From Diplosphaera chodatii (lineage: Eukaryota; Chlorophyta; Trebouxiophyceae; Prasiolales; Stichococcaceae), in NCBI GenBank assembly GCA_032358165.1, contig JAALGY010000023.1, forward strand, positions 2,914,001 through 2,978,000: a DNA stretch of 64,000 nucleotides. The letters run 5' to 3'. Numbering within the stretch: the stretch's first letter is position 1; each line of letters begins with the position of its first letter. Positions 12,201 through 24,200 of the stretch are shown here, piece after piece. The translations under genes were made by a program, and so were the position numbers. The notes below the pieces were generated by a model. The model made no database searches. It was not told the origin of the DNA and worked only from the letters and a program-made list of their open reading frames with translations.

Positions 12201-15200
12201 CACTGCCGGCGACCCACCCACAGCACCCACGCCACGTGCACCGACACCCGACATCGGGATGCCGTCGCCAGTGTTCACGCCCACATCTGTCCCCACAAAG
12301 CCCAGCGGTCCCACCGCCACCCCTGCGCAGGGCAATGAGGTGCCCACCATCGACGACCTGCCCACTGCAGCGCCGTCAGCGCCCACGGCCGGGCAAATAG
12401 CACCGACAGCTGGGGACACCCCTACAAATGTGCCATCAACTCCCTCCGCAAACCCTACAGCTGCACCCTTCCCAGATATTGGTGGCAACACACCAACCGC
12501 AGCGCCATCCGCCATGCCAAGCCAGACTCCTTCGGGGCCCACGGCTGCGCCTTCTGCGCCAACCCGTCCGACCGCCACCCCGGCGCAAGACAACGAGGTG
12601 CCCACCATCGATGGGCTGCCCACTTCGGCACCGTCAGCACCCACGGCCCCAACCTCAGGAGACACCCCCACATCCGCACCGTCGACCCCCTCAACAGGCC
12701 CGACAGCCGCGCCCTTCCCAGATATTGGCGGGAGCAAACCCACCAAGGCGCCGACCGCGATGCCAAGCCAGACCCCTTCTGGGCCCACGGCTGCCCCTTC
12801 TGCGCCATCCCGTCCCACTGCCACCCCGGCACAGGACAACGAGGTGCCCACCATCGACGGCCTGCCCACTGCGGCGCCATCGGCGCCTACGGCAGGGCCC
12901 ACGGCGCCAACATCTGGAGACGCACCCACATCTGCGCCGTCAACCCCCTCTGCAAACCCCACAGCCGCGCCCTTCCCAGACATCGGTGGCAACACACCAA
13001 CCACGGCGCCAACCGCGACCCCCGGCCAGACTCTTTCCGGACCGACGGCTGCCCCATCTGCGCCGACCCGCCCCACCGCCACCCCGGCACAGGACAACGA
13101 GGTGCCCACCATCGATGGCCTGCCCACTTCAGCGCCGTCAGCGCCCACGGTAGGGGACACCCCCACGTCCGCGCCGTCAACCCCCTCTGCAAACCCCACA
13201 GCCGCGCCCTTCCCAGACATCGGTGGCAACACACCAACCACGGCGCCAACCGCGACCCCCGGCCAGACTCCTTCCGGACCGACGGCTGCCCCATCTGCGC
13301 CGACCCGCCCCACCGCCACCCCGGCACAGGACAACGAGGTGCCCACCATCGATGGCCTGCCCACTTCAGCGCCGTCAGCGCCCACGGCAGGGGACACCCC
13401 CACGTCCGCGCCGTCAACCCCCTCTGCAAACCCCACAGCCGCGCCCTTCCCAGACATCGGTGGCAACACACCAACCACGGCGCCAACCGCGACCCCCGGC
13501 CAGACTCCTTCCGGACCGACGGCTGCCCCATCTGCGCCGACCCGCCCCACCGCCACCCCGGCACAGGACAACGAGGTGCCCACCATCGATGGCCTGCCCA
13601 CTTCAGCGCCGTCAGCGCCCACGGCAGGGGACACCCCCACGTCCGCGCCGTCAACCCCCTCTGCAAACCCCACAGCCGCGCCCTTCCCAGACATCGGTGG
13701 CAACACACCCACCACGGCGCCGTCTGCCACCCCCAGCCAGACCCCGTCCACATCGTCACCCACTGGGTCAGCTATGTGCCCTGCAAACGCCATCTTGAAA
13801 AACTTCGAGACTGACACGGTGCGCTGCCCCTGCACATGCATTTGCACGTCACAGGTTCCCAGGACCCAGATCACCACCAACTTGGTGCTGGTAACCCATG
13901 TGGCGAAGTAACATCACCTGTATGACGGCATCTGCTCACTGTTCATTATGTGAGTCGCAGGTGGGCAACCTGCTGGGCTTGGCACCCATCGACCTGAATG
14001 CGGCTGGCCTGCCAGCGGTTGGAGTGCCACCGCTGGATGTTCCCGGGCTGCTGGGCGTCCAGTTTCTCTCGTTCAGCGTCGCCAACTTCTCGTCGACCAC
14101 CAACGCTGACCTGTCGGTGAGCAGCGTCGTGTGTTCCTGTAGCATGTAGCTGCAAGTGGCCCTGCTGGTACTGGGGCTGATTGCAAGGTAAGTTCACACT
14201 CCGTCCTGTGTGTGACACAGAGCGTGGTGGCGTCACCAAGCGATGCAGCCTTCAGCCTGGCGGGCGTCAGCGGGCTGCCGACCATTGCGCCGGTGCTGGG
14301 CGTGCTGGGGCTGCAGCGCTACACGCTGAACAGCCTGTTCATCGCCCCCCTGGTCGCAGACAGCATGACCGTCACCTTCACACCTTTCGAGGGTACGCTT
14401 TGACACTGTCGAGGACAGCCTGCGCCTGCAGCGAGGCCATGTATGAGAGACCCCATAGGTTTGGGCTTGTTGCAGGAGGAAGCAGGACCACTTACAGACC
14501 TTTCATCACTGGCACTCTGCAGGCGTGGCCAGTGGCGCACTCAACCTCATCAACGGCCTGCTGGGCGGTCTGCTGCCCAGCCAGCTGACCGGCGCTCGGG
14601 CCCCATTCACGATCACGATCACCAAGGACAACAGCGCAGGGCCGACGCCAGTGGTCTTCCCGCAGCCGCTGTTCAGCAACATTGCCGGCGTCACCGTCAC
14701 TTCCAGCGGCAGCGGATCTGCACCCAGCCTCCTCGGCCTGTCACTGGATCAGGTGTGCCTCTCATCATGGCCTCCTGCATCCTAGGGCTCCAGGACAGTC
14801 ACAGTGTGTTTGCAGGGCATGGTGCCTGACAGGCTTCGTGCTTTTGATAGGCTATTGATGATATTCACAGGCTTGTGCAGAGGCTAACGTCACACCATGC
14901 TGCTGCAGTTCGCCATCGACGATGTCTGCATCACCACCGGCACCGCGCCGCCGACTGCTGGAGGCACGCCCACTGCCGCCCCCACGGCGCCCAGCGGCCC
15001 GACCGCCACCCCATCTCAGGACAATGAGGTGCCCACCATCGATGGCCTGCCCACTGCGACGCCGTCGGCGCCTACGGCAGGGCCCACGGCGCCAACATCT
15101 GGAGACGCACCCACAAATGCGCCATCAACCCCCTCTGCAAACCCCACAGCCGCACCATTCCCGGACATTGGTGGCAACACACCTACCGCAGCGCCGACCG

Positions 15201-18200
15201 CCACCCCCAGCCAGACTCCTTCCGGACCGACGGCTGCCCCATCTGCGCCCACCCGCCCCAGCGCCACCCCCTCGCAGGACAACGAGGTGCCCACCATCGA
15301 CGGCCTGCCCACTGCGGCGCCGTCAGCGCCCGCCGGTCCGACCGCAGCCCCCACCACTGGGACCACACCGACCGAGGCCCCCAGCGCGCCGTCGGCCAGC
15401 CCCACCGGCTCGCCCGTGCCGGACATTGGCGGCGACACACCCAGCAGGGCGCCCTCTGCTGCCCCCAGCGCGGTGCCCACTGCTGGCACCCCCACCTGCC
15501 CCGCCAATGCCATCCTCAAGGACTTCGAGACCGACACAGTGAGTGGCAGACGCTATAGTTGCATCATGTGTACGTCCAAATGTGTGGTTCACAGCTCGTT
15601 TTTGCAATGCTTGATGCAGGCACTGTTGTTGACGTGATGCTGTCGTCCTCCGCAGCTGGGCAACCTGCTGAAACTGGCACCCATCGACCTGAGTGCTGCG
15701 GGCCTGCCGGCGGTTGGAGTCCCGCCGGTGGATGTGCCGGGTTTGCTGGGAGTCCAGTTTCTCTCATTCAGCGTCGCCAACTTCTCGTCGACCACCAACG
15801 CTGACCTGTCGGTGAGCAGCGATGTGTGTTTCCTACAGCATGTAGCTGTAATTGGCCCTGCCGGTACTGCGGCTGCCTGCACGGCAAGGTCACGTTCCTT
15901 GTGTCTCGTAATACAGAGTGTGGTGGCGTCGCCAAGCGACGCAGCCTTCAGCCTGGCGGGCGTCAGCGGGCTGCCGACCATCGCGCCGGTGCTGGGCGTG
16001 CTGGGGCTGCAGCGCTACACGCTGAACAGCCTGTTCATTGCACCCCTGGTCGCTGACAACATGACCGTCACATTCACACCCTTCACCGGTGCGCTCTTGT
16101 GAACGTGCGAGGTGCACGCTGCTGAGTATGCTGGCAGCTTATATGCAAGTCGAGTGCCTTCGAGATCACCAGGCAGATGATACACCATCAACATAGCTAC
16201 CAGCTTGCTTGCTCATGCATTGCAGGTGTGGCCAGTGGCGTACTCAACCTTGTCAATGGCGTGCTTGGCGGCCTGCTGCCAGCAGACCTCACAGGCGCTG
16301 GCACCCCCTTCACGATCATGATCAACAAGGACAACAACCGGGGGCCTACGGCTGTGGTGTTCCCCCAGCCGGATTTCAGCAACATCGCTGGCGTCACCAT
16401 CACTGCCAGTGGCATTGGAGCAGTGAGACTTTGCTGTCATTGATTCCTGATTGCCGGAGCCTACTGAACTGCACAGGCTGCACAGCAGATGCATGAAAAT
16501 TGGTTGTGTGCTTTTGCTTGCAGAACCCTGGCCTGCTTGGCCTCAACCTTGACCAGGTATGCAGCTGCTATGCACTGCAGTCAGTCCTGCACTGAGCCTC
16601 ACGTCGTTAAATATGCCTAGTTTTAAACGTGACATTGCTGGCACGAGCTTAAATGCCTGTGAAGCCCGACCTCATGCATGCTGCACCCTGCAGTTCGCCA
16701 TCGATGATGTGTGCATCACCACCGGCACTGCGCCGCCGACGGCTGGAGGCACACCCACAGCCGCCCCCACAACGCCCAGTGGCCCGACCGCCACCCCGTC
16801 TCAGGACAACGAGGTGCCCACCATCGACGGCCTGCCCACTGCGGCGCCCTCAGCGCCCTCGGCAGGGCCGACGGCCCCCACGTCTGGGGACACTCCAACC
16901 TCCGCACCATCGACCCCCGCAGCAAACCCGACTGCAGCGCCCTTCCCAGACATCGGCGGTGACACGCCAACCCGCGCGCCATCTGCTACGCCCAGCCAGA
17001 CTCCTTCTGGGCCCACGGCCGCCCCATCCGCGCCCAGTGGCCCGACCGCAACCCCATCTCAGGAAAACGAGGTGCCCACCATCGATGGCCTGCCCACTGC
17101 GGCGCCCAGCGCGCCATCAGCCAGCCCCACCGGCTCGCCTGTGCCGGACATCGGCGGCGACACACCCAGCAGGGCGCCCTCTGCTGCCCCCAGCGCGGTG
17201 CCCACTGCTGGCACCCCCACCTGCCCCGCCAATGCCATCCTCAAGGACTTCGAGACCGACACAGTGAGTGGCAGATATGTGTTACAGCAAGCATGGTGTG
17301 TTGATCTGGAAAGGGCACTGCTGGCCTGGACAACACCGATACTGGCATGCAGACATGCTGGTTTGTGCTTGAGTTCTGTCATTCGCCGTGCTGCAGCTGG
17401 GCAACCTGCTGAACCTGGCGCCCATCGACCTGAGTGCTGCGGGCCTGCCGGTGGTTGGAGTGCCGCCGCTGGATATACCGGGCCTACTCGGCGTGCAATT
17501 TGGCGGATTCAGCATTGCCAACTTCTCGTCGACCACCAATGCTGACCTGTCGGTGAGCAGCGCTGTGTGTTACTTTAGCATGCAGCTACAAGCGGCCCTG
17601 CTGGTACCGGGACTGATTGCAAGGCAAGTTCACACTCCTTCGTGTGTGTGACGCAGAGCTTGGTGGCATCGCCAAGCGACGCAGCCTTCAGCCTGGCGGG
17701 CGTCAGCGGGCTGCCGACCATTGCGCCGGTGCTGGGCGTGCTGGGCCTGCAGAGCTACACGCTGAACAGCCTGTTCATCGCCCCCCTGGTCGCAGACAGC
17801 ATGACCGTCACCTTCACACCGTTCATGGGTGCGCCTGCTACGCTCTAAACTCTGCATCACTCTAAGACCCCTCTGGTTTCCTGCTGACCAGTATCTGCTG
17901 TATACAGTGTACTCTCAGCTCTGCGCTGTCATCCTGAGGACGGTTGCTGACGCATCATTGTGCAGGTGTTGCAAGCGGCGCCCTGAACCTCGTCAATGGC
18001 CTTCTGGGCGGCCTGCTGCCAAGCGAGCTGACTGGCGCCAAGACTCCCTTCACCATCACAATCACGAAGGACAATGCACAGGGCCCAACAGCAGTTGTGT
18101 TCCCACAGCCTGGATTCAGCAACATCGCGGGCGTCACCATCACAGCCAGCGGCATAGGGCCGGTGAGTGGAAGAAGATGCAGTGAGCATGGCCTATCAAG

Positions 18201-21200
18201 AGTGAGCATCGCACAGAGCCAATTGCGAATTGAGAGCGGGCTTGGGCTGACGCTGACATGTGCTGCTGTGCAACAGAGCCCTGGCCTGCTCGGGCTTTCA
18301 CTCGACCAGGTGAGCACTGCTGAGAACTGCGTCATGTGAACGCGCGACAGCCTGAGGACTGGCATTTGCAGCCAGAGCTGGAAGTGCAATGTGCCAACAC
18401 GTGCTGCGCATTTTGCGCAGTTTGCAATTGACGATGTCTGCATCTCGTTGGGAACTGCGCCGCCGACAGCCGGCGGTACTCCCACGAGCGGCGGACCACC
18501 ATCAGGAAGCCCGGCAGGCACTCCGGCTGGCACCCCATCCGGCACCCCAGCCGGTACCCCATCCGGGACCCCATCCGGGACCCCGTCCAGCTCCCCATCG
18601 GGCTCTCCATCAGCCACCCCCTCAGGCACTCCATCAAGCACCCCAGCAGCCAGCCCTGCGGGCACGCCATCCGGCACCCCCACTGGCACCCCCTCTGGCA
18701 GCCCCAGCGCCATGCCATCGGCAGCTGGCAACACACCTGCCGGCAGCCCCAGCAGCATGCCTTCGGGCGCTGGTGGGAGCACGCCATCTGCCACCCCAAG
18801 CAGCAGCCCAGCAGCCGGCGGCACTGGCTCGGCCACATGCCCAGCAGGCAGCATCGTCAACGACTTCGAGTCTGACACGGTGAGCTATGTGGCCCACCAC
18901 AGGCCAGGGTGTTGCAAAAACTCCAGAGTTGCAGCAACGTTATGTGCTCGATCGTGTAGGTTACACAGATACTGAGCATCAGCATCTTGTACATGAGCTG
19001 GCATGTACATTGCGCTGAGCTGCACCATGTGTTTGCCATCCAGTTGGGCCAGCTGGTCAACCTCAACCCGATCGACGTCTTGGGCGACTCCATCCCAGAT
19101 GTTGGAATTCCGCCGCTGAATGTAGACAACCTTCTGGGAGTTCAGTTCCTTGGTGAGAGAAAAGAGGGAGAACGATGTTGGAGAAATGCACACCTTTTGC
19201 CAGGCTCGCCCACCAAAACCTGCGAGCTGTCAGATGATCGTGACTAATCTCGGACCAGTTGTTGATGCAGGCTTCAGCGTGGCAAACTTCGATGTCTCCA
19301 ACAACAACCTCAGCGTGAGTGGCTGACTGCCACACCCCGCATCCTGCGCACATGCTGCCATTGCGCTCGCAGCGCCTTGCATGATGCTTCGAAGGTCATA
19401 CCACTGTCGTCATAGGCTGGTGCTCTGAGTTATCTGTATTGCTCCTTGCAGAGCGTCCTGAGGTCACCAGAGAATGCAGCCTTCAGCCTGGCGGGCGTGA
19501 GCGGACTGCCCACCATTGCTCCAGTGCTGGGCACGCTGGGCCTGCAGACCTTCACCCTCAACAGCCTGTTCATCGCCCCGCTGCTGGCGACTGACATGAC
19601 GGTGACGTTCACACCGTACGCGGGCCTGGCCAGCGGCGTGCTGAGCGTCCTGAACGGCCTGGCTGGGGGCCTGCTGCCCAACCAGCTCACCGGCGAGCGG
19701 GACCCCTACACCGTCACCATCCGAAAGAGCACCACCGGCCCCACGCGTGTGACGTTCCCGCAGCCGCTGTTCAGCAACGTGGCGGGCGTGACCATCGTAG
19801 CCAGCGGCACCGGACCTGCACCCAGCATCCTGGGCCTGTCGCTTGACCAGGCATGTGGCTTGTGATGTTGCAGTGGTTGCTGTCTGCTGTCCTGAAAGTG
19901 GCTCCTCGATCACCTGGCTTGTTGTTCTCTGAAATGATAGGTGTCGTGCAAATGCAGTATGCCATCGACGATGTGTGCATCTCCGCTGGCACTCCGCCTC
20001 CGACTGCTGGCGGCATCAGCTTGGACATCAGCATTGGCGCCGGTCCCTCCACCCCGAGCAGCACACCGTCAGCCACCCCATCCGCTAGCGGTGCGGGCAC
20101 GCCATCTGCGACACCGAGCACCTCGCCAGCTGGCACGCCATCGGCTGGTGGCGGTGGCGCCCCATCCAGCACCCCAAGCGCCACGCCAGCTAGCACGCCA
20201 TCGGCAGGCGGCACTCCCTCCAGCAGCCCCAGCGGCGGCACACCCTCAGCTGGCGGCACACCTGCCGGCAGCCCCAGCGCCACGCCATCGGCAGCTGGCA
20301 ACACACCTGCCGGCAGCCCCAGCAGCATGCCTTCGGGCGCTGGTGGGAGCACGCCATCTGCCACCCCAAGCAGCAGCCCAACAGCCGGCGGCAGCACGAG
20401 CTGCCCAGCTGGCAGCAGGCTGAAGGACTTCGAGACTGACACAGTGCGTCCTGAGCTTGCAGAACCTGTGCTTTCTCAGTGCTGTAGCTGGCTGGTAGCA
20501 CTGCGAGAACACCCCCAGCTTACGACAGGTTTGACATGGCTAACTCGCAGGTGGGCAATCTGCTGGACCTGGCGCCCATTGACCTGGAGGCGCTCAGCCT
20601 GCCGGCGGTGGGCGTACCGTCGCTCAACCTCGGCGACGCACTCGGCGGCGTGCAGTTCCTGGGCTTCAGCATCGCCAACTTCTCGGTGTCCGACACCAGG
20701 CTGTCGGTGAGCTGGCTGTGTATGAACTGCCATGACTCTGCCTGCTGGCGCGCAGCTCACGTCATGTGAGCTGCTGTGCACCGCCCCCAGCCAAGTCTGA
20801 GTCTTGGTGCTACACTTGCTGCAGAGCGTGGTGGCGTCGCCCACAGACGCCATCTTCAACCTGGTGGGCACCAGCGCGGTGCCGACCATCGCGCCGGTGC
20901 TGGGCACGCTGGGCCTGCAGACCTTCACCCTCAACAGCCTGTTCATCGCCCCGCTGCTGGCGACGGACATGACGGTGACGTTCACACCGTACGCGGGCCT
21001 GGCCAGCGGCGTGCTGAGCGTCCTGAACGGCCTGGCTGGGGGCCTGCTGCCCAACCAGCTCACCGGCGAGCGGGACCCCTACACCGTCACCATCCGAAAG
21101 AGTACCGCCGGCCCCACGCGTGTGACGTTCCCGCAGCCGCTGTTCAGCAACGTGGCGGGCGTGACCATCGTGGCCAGCGGCACGGGGCCTGCACCCAGCA

Positions 21201-24200
21201 TCCTGGGCCTGTCGCTCGACCAGGCATGTGGCTCGTGACGTTGCAGCGGCTGCTGTCTGCTAGTTTAGCGTGGCTCCTTGATCACCTGAGTTGTTGTTCT
21301 CTGACATGATGGGCGTTGTGCATATGCAGTATGCCATCGACGATGTGTGCATCTCCGCTGGCACTGCGCCTCCGACTGCTGGCGGCATCAGCTTGGACAT
21401 CAGCATTGGCGCCGGCCCATCTACCCCGAGCAGCACACCATCAGCTACTCCATCCGCTAGCGGTGGGGGCACGCCATCTGCGACACCGAGCACCTCGCCA
21501 GCTGGCACGCCATCGGCTGGTGGCGGTGGCGCCCCATCCAGCACCCCAAGCGCCTCGCCAGCTGGCACGCCATCGGCAGGCGGCACTCCCTCCAGCAGCC
21601 CCAGTGGCACACCCTCAGCTGGCGGCACACCTTCTGGCAGCCCTAGCGCCACGCCATCGGCAGCTGGCAACACACCTGCCGGCAGCCCCAGCAGCACCCC
21701 TTCGGGCGCTGGTGGGAGCACGCCATCTGCCACCCCAAGCAGCAGCCCAACACCTAGCGGCAGCACGAGCTGCCCAGCTGGCAGCAGGCTGAAGGACTTC
21801 GAGACTGACACAGTGCGTCCTGAGCTTGCAGAACCTGTGCTTTTTCAGTGCTGTAGCTGGCTGGTAGCACTGCGAGAACACCCCCAGCTTACGACAGGTT
21901 TGACATGGCTAACTCGCAGGTGGGCAATCTGCTGGACCTGGCGCCCATTGACCTGGAGGCGCTCAGCCTGCCGGCGGTGGGCGTACCGTCGCTCAACCTC
22001 GGCGACGCACTCGGCGGCGTGCAGTTCCTGGGCTTCAGCATCGCCAACTTCTCGGTGTCCGACACCAGGCTGTCGGTGAGCTGGCTGTGTATGAACTGCC
22101 ATGACTCTGCCTGCTGGCGCGCAGCTCACGTCATGTGAGCTGCTGTGCACCGCCCCCAGCCAAGTCTGAGTCTTGGTGCTACACTTGCTGCAGAGCGTGG
22201 TGGCGTCGCCCACAGACGCCATCTTCAACCTGGTGGGCACCAGCGCGGTGCCGACCATCGCGCCGGTGCTGGGCACGCTGGGCCTGCAGACCTTCACCCT
22301 CAACAGCCTGTTCATCGCCCCGCTGCTGGCGACGGACATGACGGTGACGTTCACACCGTACGCGGGCCTGGCCAGCGGCGTGCTGAGCGTCCTGAACGGC
22401 CTGGCTGGGGGCCTGCTGCCCAACCAGCTCACCGGCGAGCGGGACCCCTACACCGTCACCATCCGAAAGAGTACCGCCGGCCCCACGCGTGTGACGTTCC
22501 CGCAGCCGCTGTTCAGCAACGTGGCGGGCGTGACCATCGTGGCCAGCGGCACGGGGCCTGCACCCAGCATCCTGGGCCTGTCGCTCGACCAGGCATGTGG
22601 CTCGTGACGTTGCAGCGGCTGCTGTCTGCTAGTTTAGCGTGGCTCCTTGATCACCTGAGTTGTTGTTCTCTGACATGATGGGCGTTGTGCATATGCAGTA
22701 TGCCATCGACGATGTGTGCATCTCCGCTGGCACTGCGCCTCCGACTGCTGGCGGCATCAGCTTGGACATCAGCATTGGCGCCGGCCCATCTACCCCGAGC
22801 AGCACACCATCAGCTACTCCATCCGCTAGCGGTGGGGGCACGCCATCTGCGACACCGAGCACCTCGCCAGCTGGCACGCCATCGGCTGGTGGCGGTGGCG
22901 CCCCATCCAGCACCCCAAGCGCCTCGCCAGCTGGCACGCCATCGGCAGGCGGCACTCCCTCCAGCAGCCCCAGTGGCACACCCTCAGCTGGCGGCACACC
23001 TTCTGGCAGCCCTAGCGCCACGCCATCGGCAGCTGGCAACACACCTGCCGGCAGCCCCAGCAGCACCCCTTCGGGCGCTGGTGGGAGCACGCCATCTGCC
23101 ACCCCAAGCAGCAGCCCAACACCTAGCGGCAGCACGAGCTGCCCAGCTGGCAGCAGGCTGAAGGACTTCGAGACTGACACAGTGCGTCCTGAGCTTGCAG
23201 AACCTGTGCTTTTTCAGTGCTGTAGCTGGCTGGTAGCACTGCGAGAACACCCCCAGCTTACGACAGGTTTGACATGGCTAACTCGCAGGTGGGCAATCTG
23301 CTGGACCTGGCGCCCATTGACCTGGAGGCGCTCAGCCTGCCGGCGGTGGGCGTACCGTCGCTCAACCTCGGCGACGCACTCGGCGGCGTGCAGTTCCTGG
23401 GCTTCAGCATCGCCAACTTCTCGGTGTCCGACACCAGGCTGTCGGTGAGCTGGCTGTGTATGAACTGCCATGACTCTGCCTGCTGGCGCGCAGCTCACGT
23501 CATGTGAGCTGCTGTGCACCGCCCCCAGCCAAGTCTGAGTCTTGGTGCTACACTTGCTGCAGAGCGTGGTGGCGTCGCCCACAGACGCCATCTTCAACCT
23601 GGTGGGCACCAGCGCGGTGCCGACCATCGCGCCGGTGCTGGGCACGCTGGGCCTGCAGACCTTCACCCTCAACAGCCTGTTCATCGCCCCGCTGCTGGCG
23701 ACGGACATGACGGTGACGTTCACACCGTACGCGGGCCTGGCCAGCGGCGTGCTGAGCGTCCTGAACGGCCTGGCTGGGGGCCTGCTGCCCAACCAGCTCA
23801 CCGGCGAGCGGGACCCCTACACCGTCACCATCCGAAAGAGCACCGCCGGCCCCACGCGTGTCACGTTCCCGCAGCCGCTGTTCAGCAACGTGGCGGGCGT
23901 GACCATCGTGGCCAGCGGCACGGGGCCTGCACCCAGCATCCTGGGCCTGTCGCTCGACCAGGCACGTGGCTCGTGGCGTTGCAGCGGCTGGTGTCTGCTG
24001 TTCTGAGCATGGTGCACAACCACAGTGACAGCAAAAACGAAATCATGCACAGTGCTGACGTCTGACGTACTGGGTCCAATGCACTGCAGTACGCCATCGA
24101 TGATGTGTGCATCTCCGCTGGCACTGCGCCTCCGACCGCTGGCGGCGTCAGCTTGGACATCAGCATCGGCGCCGGCCCATCCACCCCGAGCAGCACACCA

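Noticed and set aside
12428..13153. Plus-strand open frame rich in PRPSQTSVATHQP
   Set aside because: Out-of-frame reading of the same minisatellite linker.
12337..13800. Regularly spaced repeats that could suggest a CRISPR array
   Set aside because: Units are 237-258 bp, coding, contiguous and without unique spacers; the context is eukaryotic with introns.
11154..13880. A 908-residue minus-strand open frame (GVGADGAEVGRPSMVGT repeats)
   Set aside because: It is the antisense shadow of the 840-codon Pro/Thr linker exon. The repeat keeps all frames open, there are no splice sites or start context, and the plus frame links to a signal peptide and domains.
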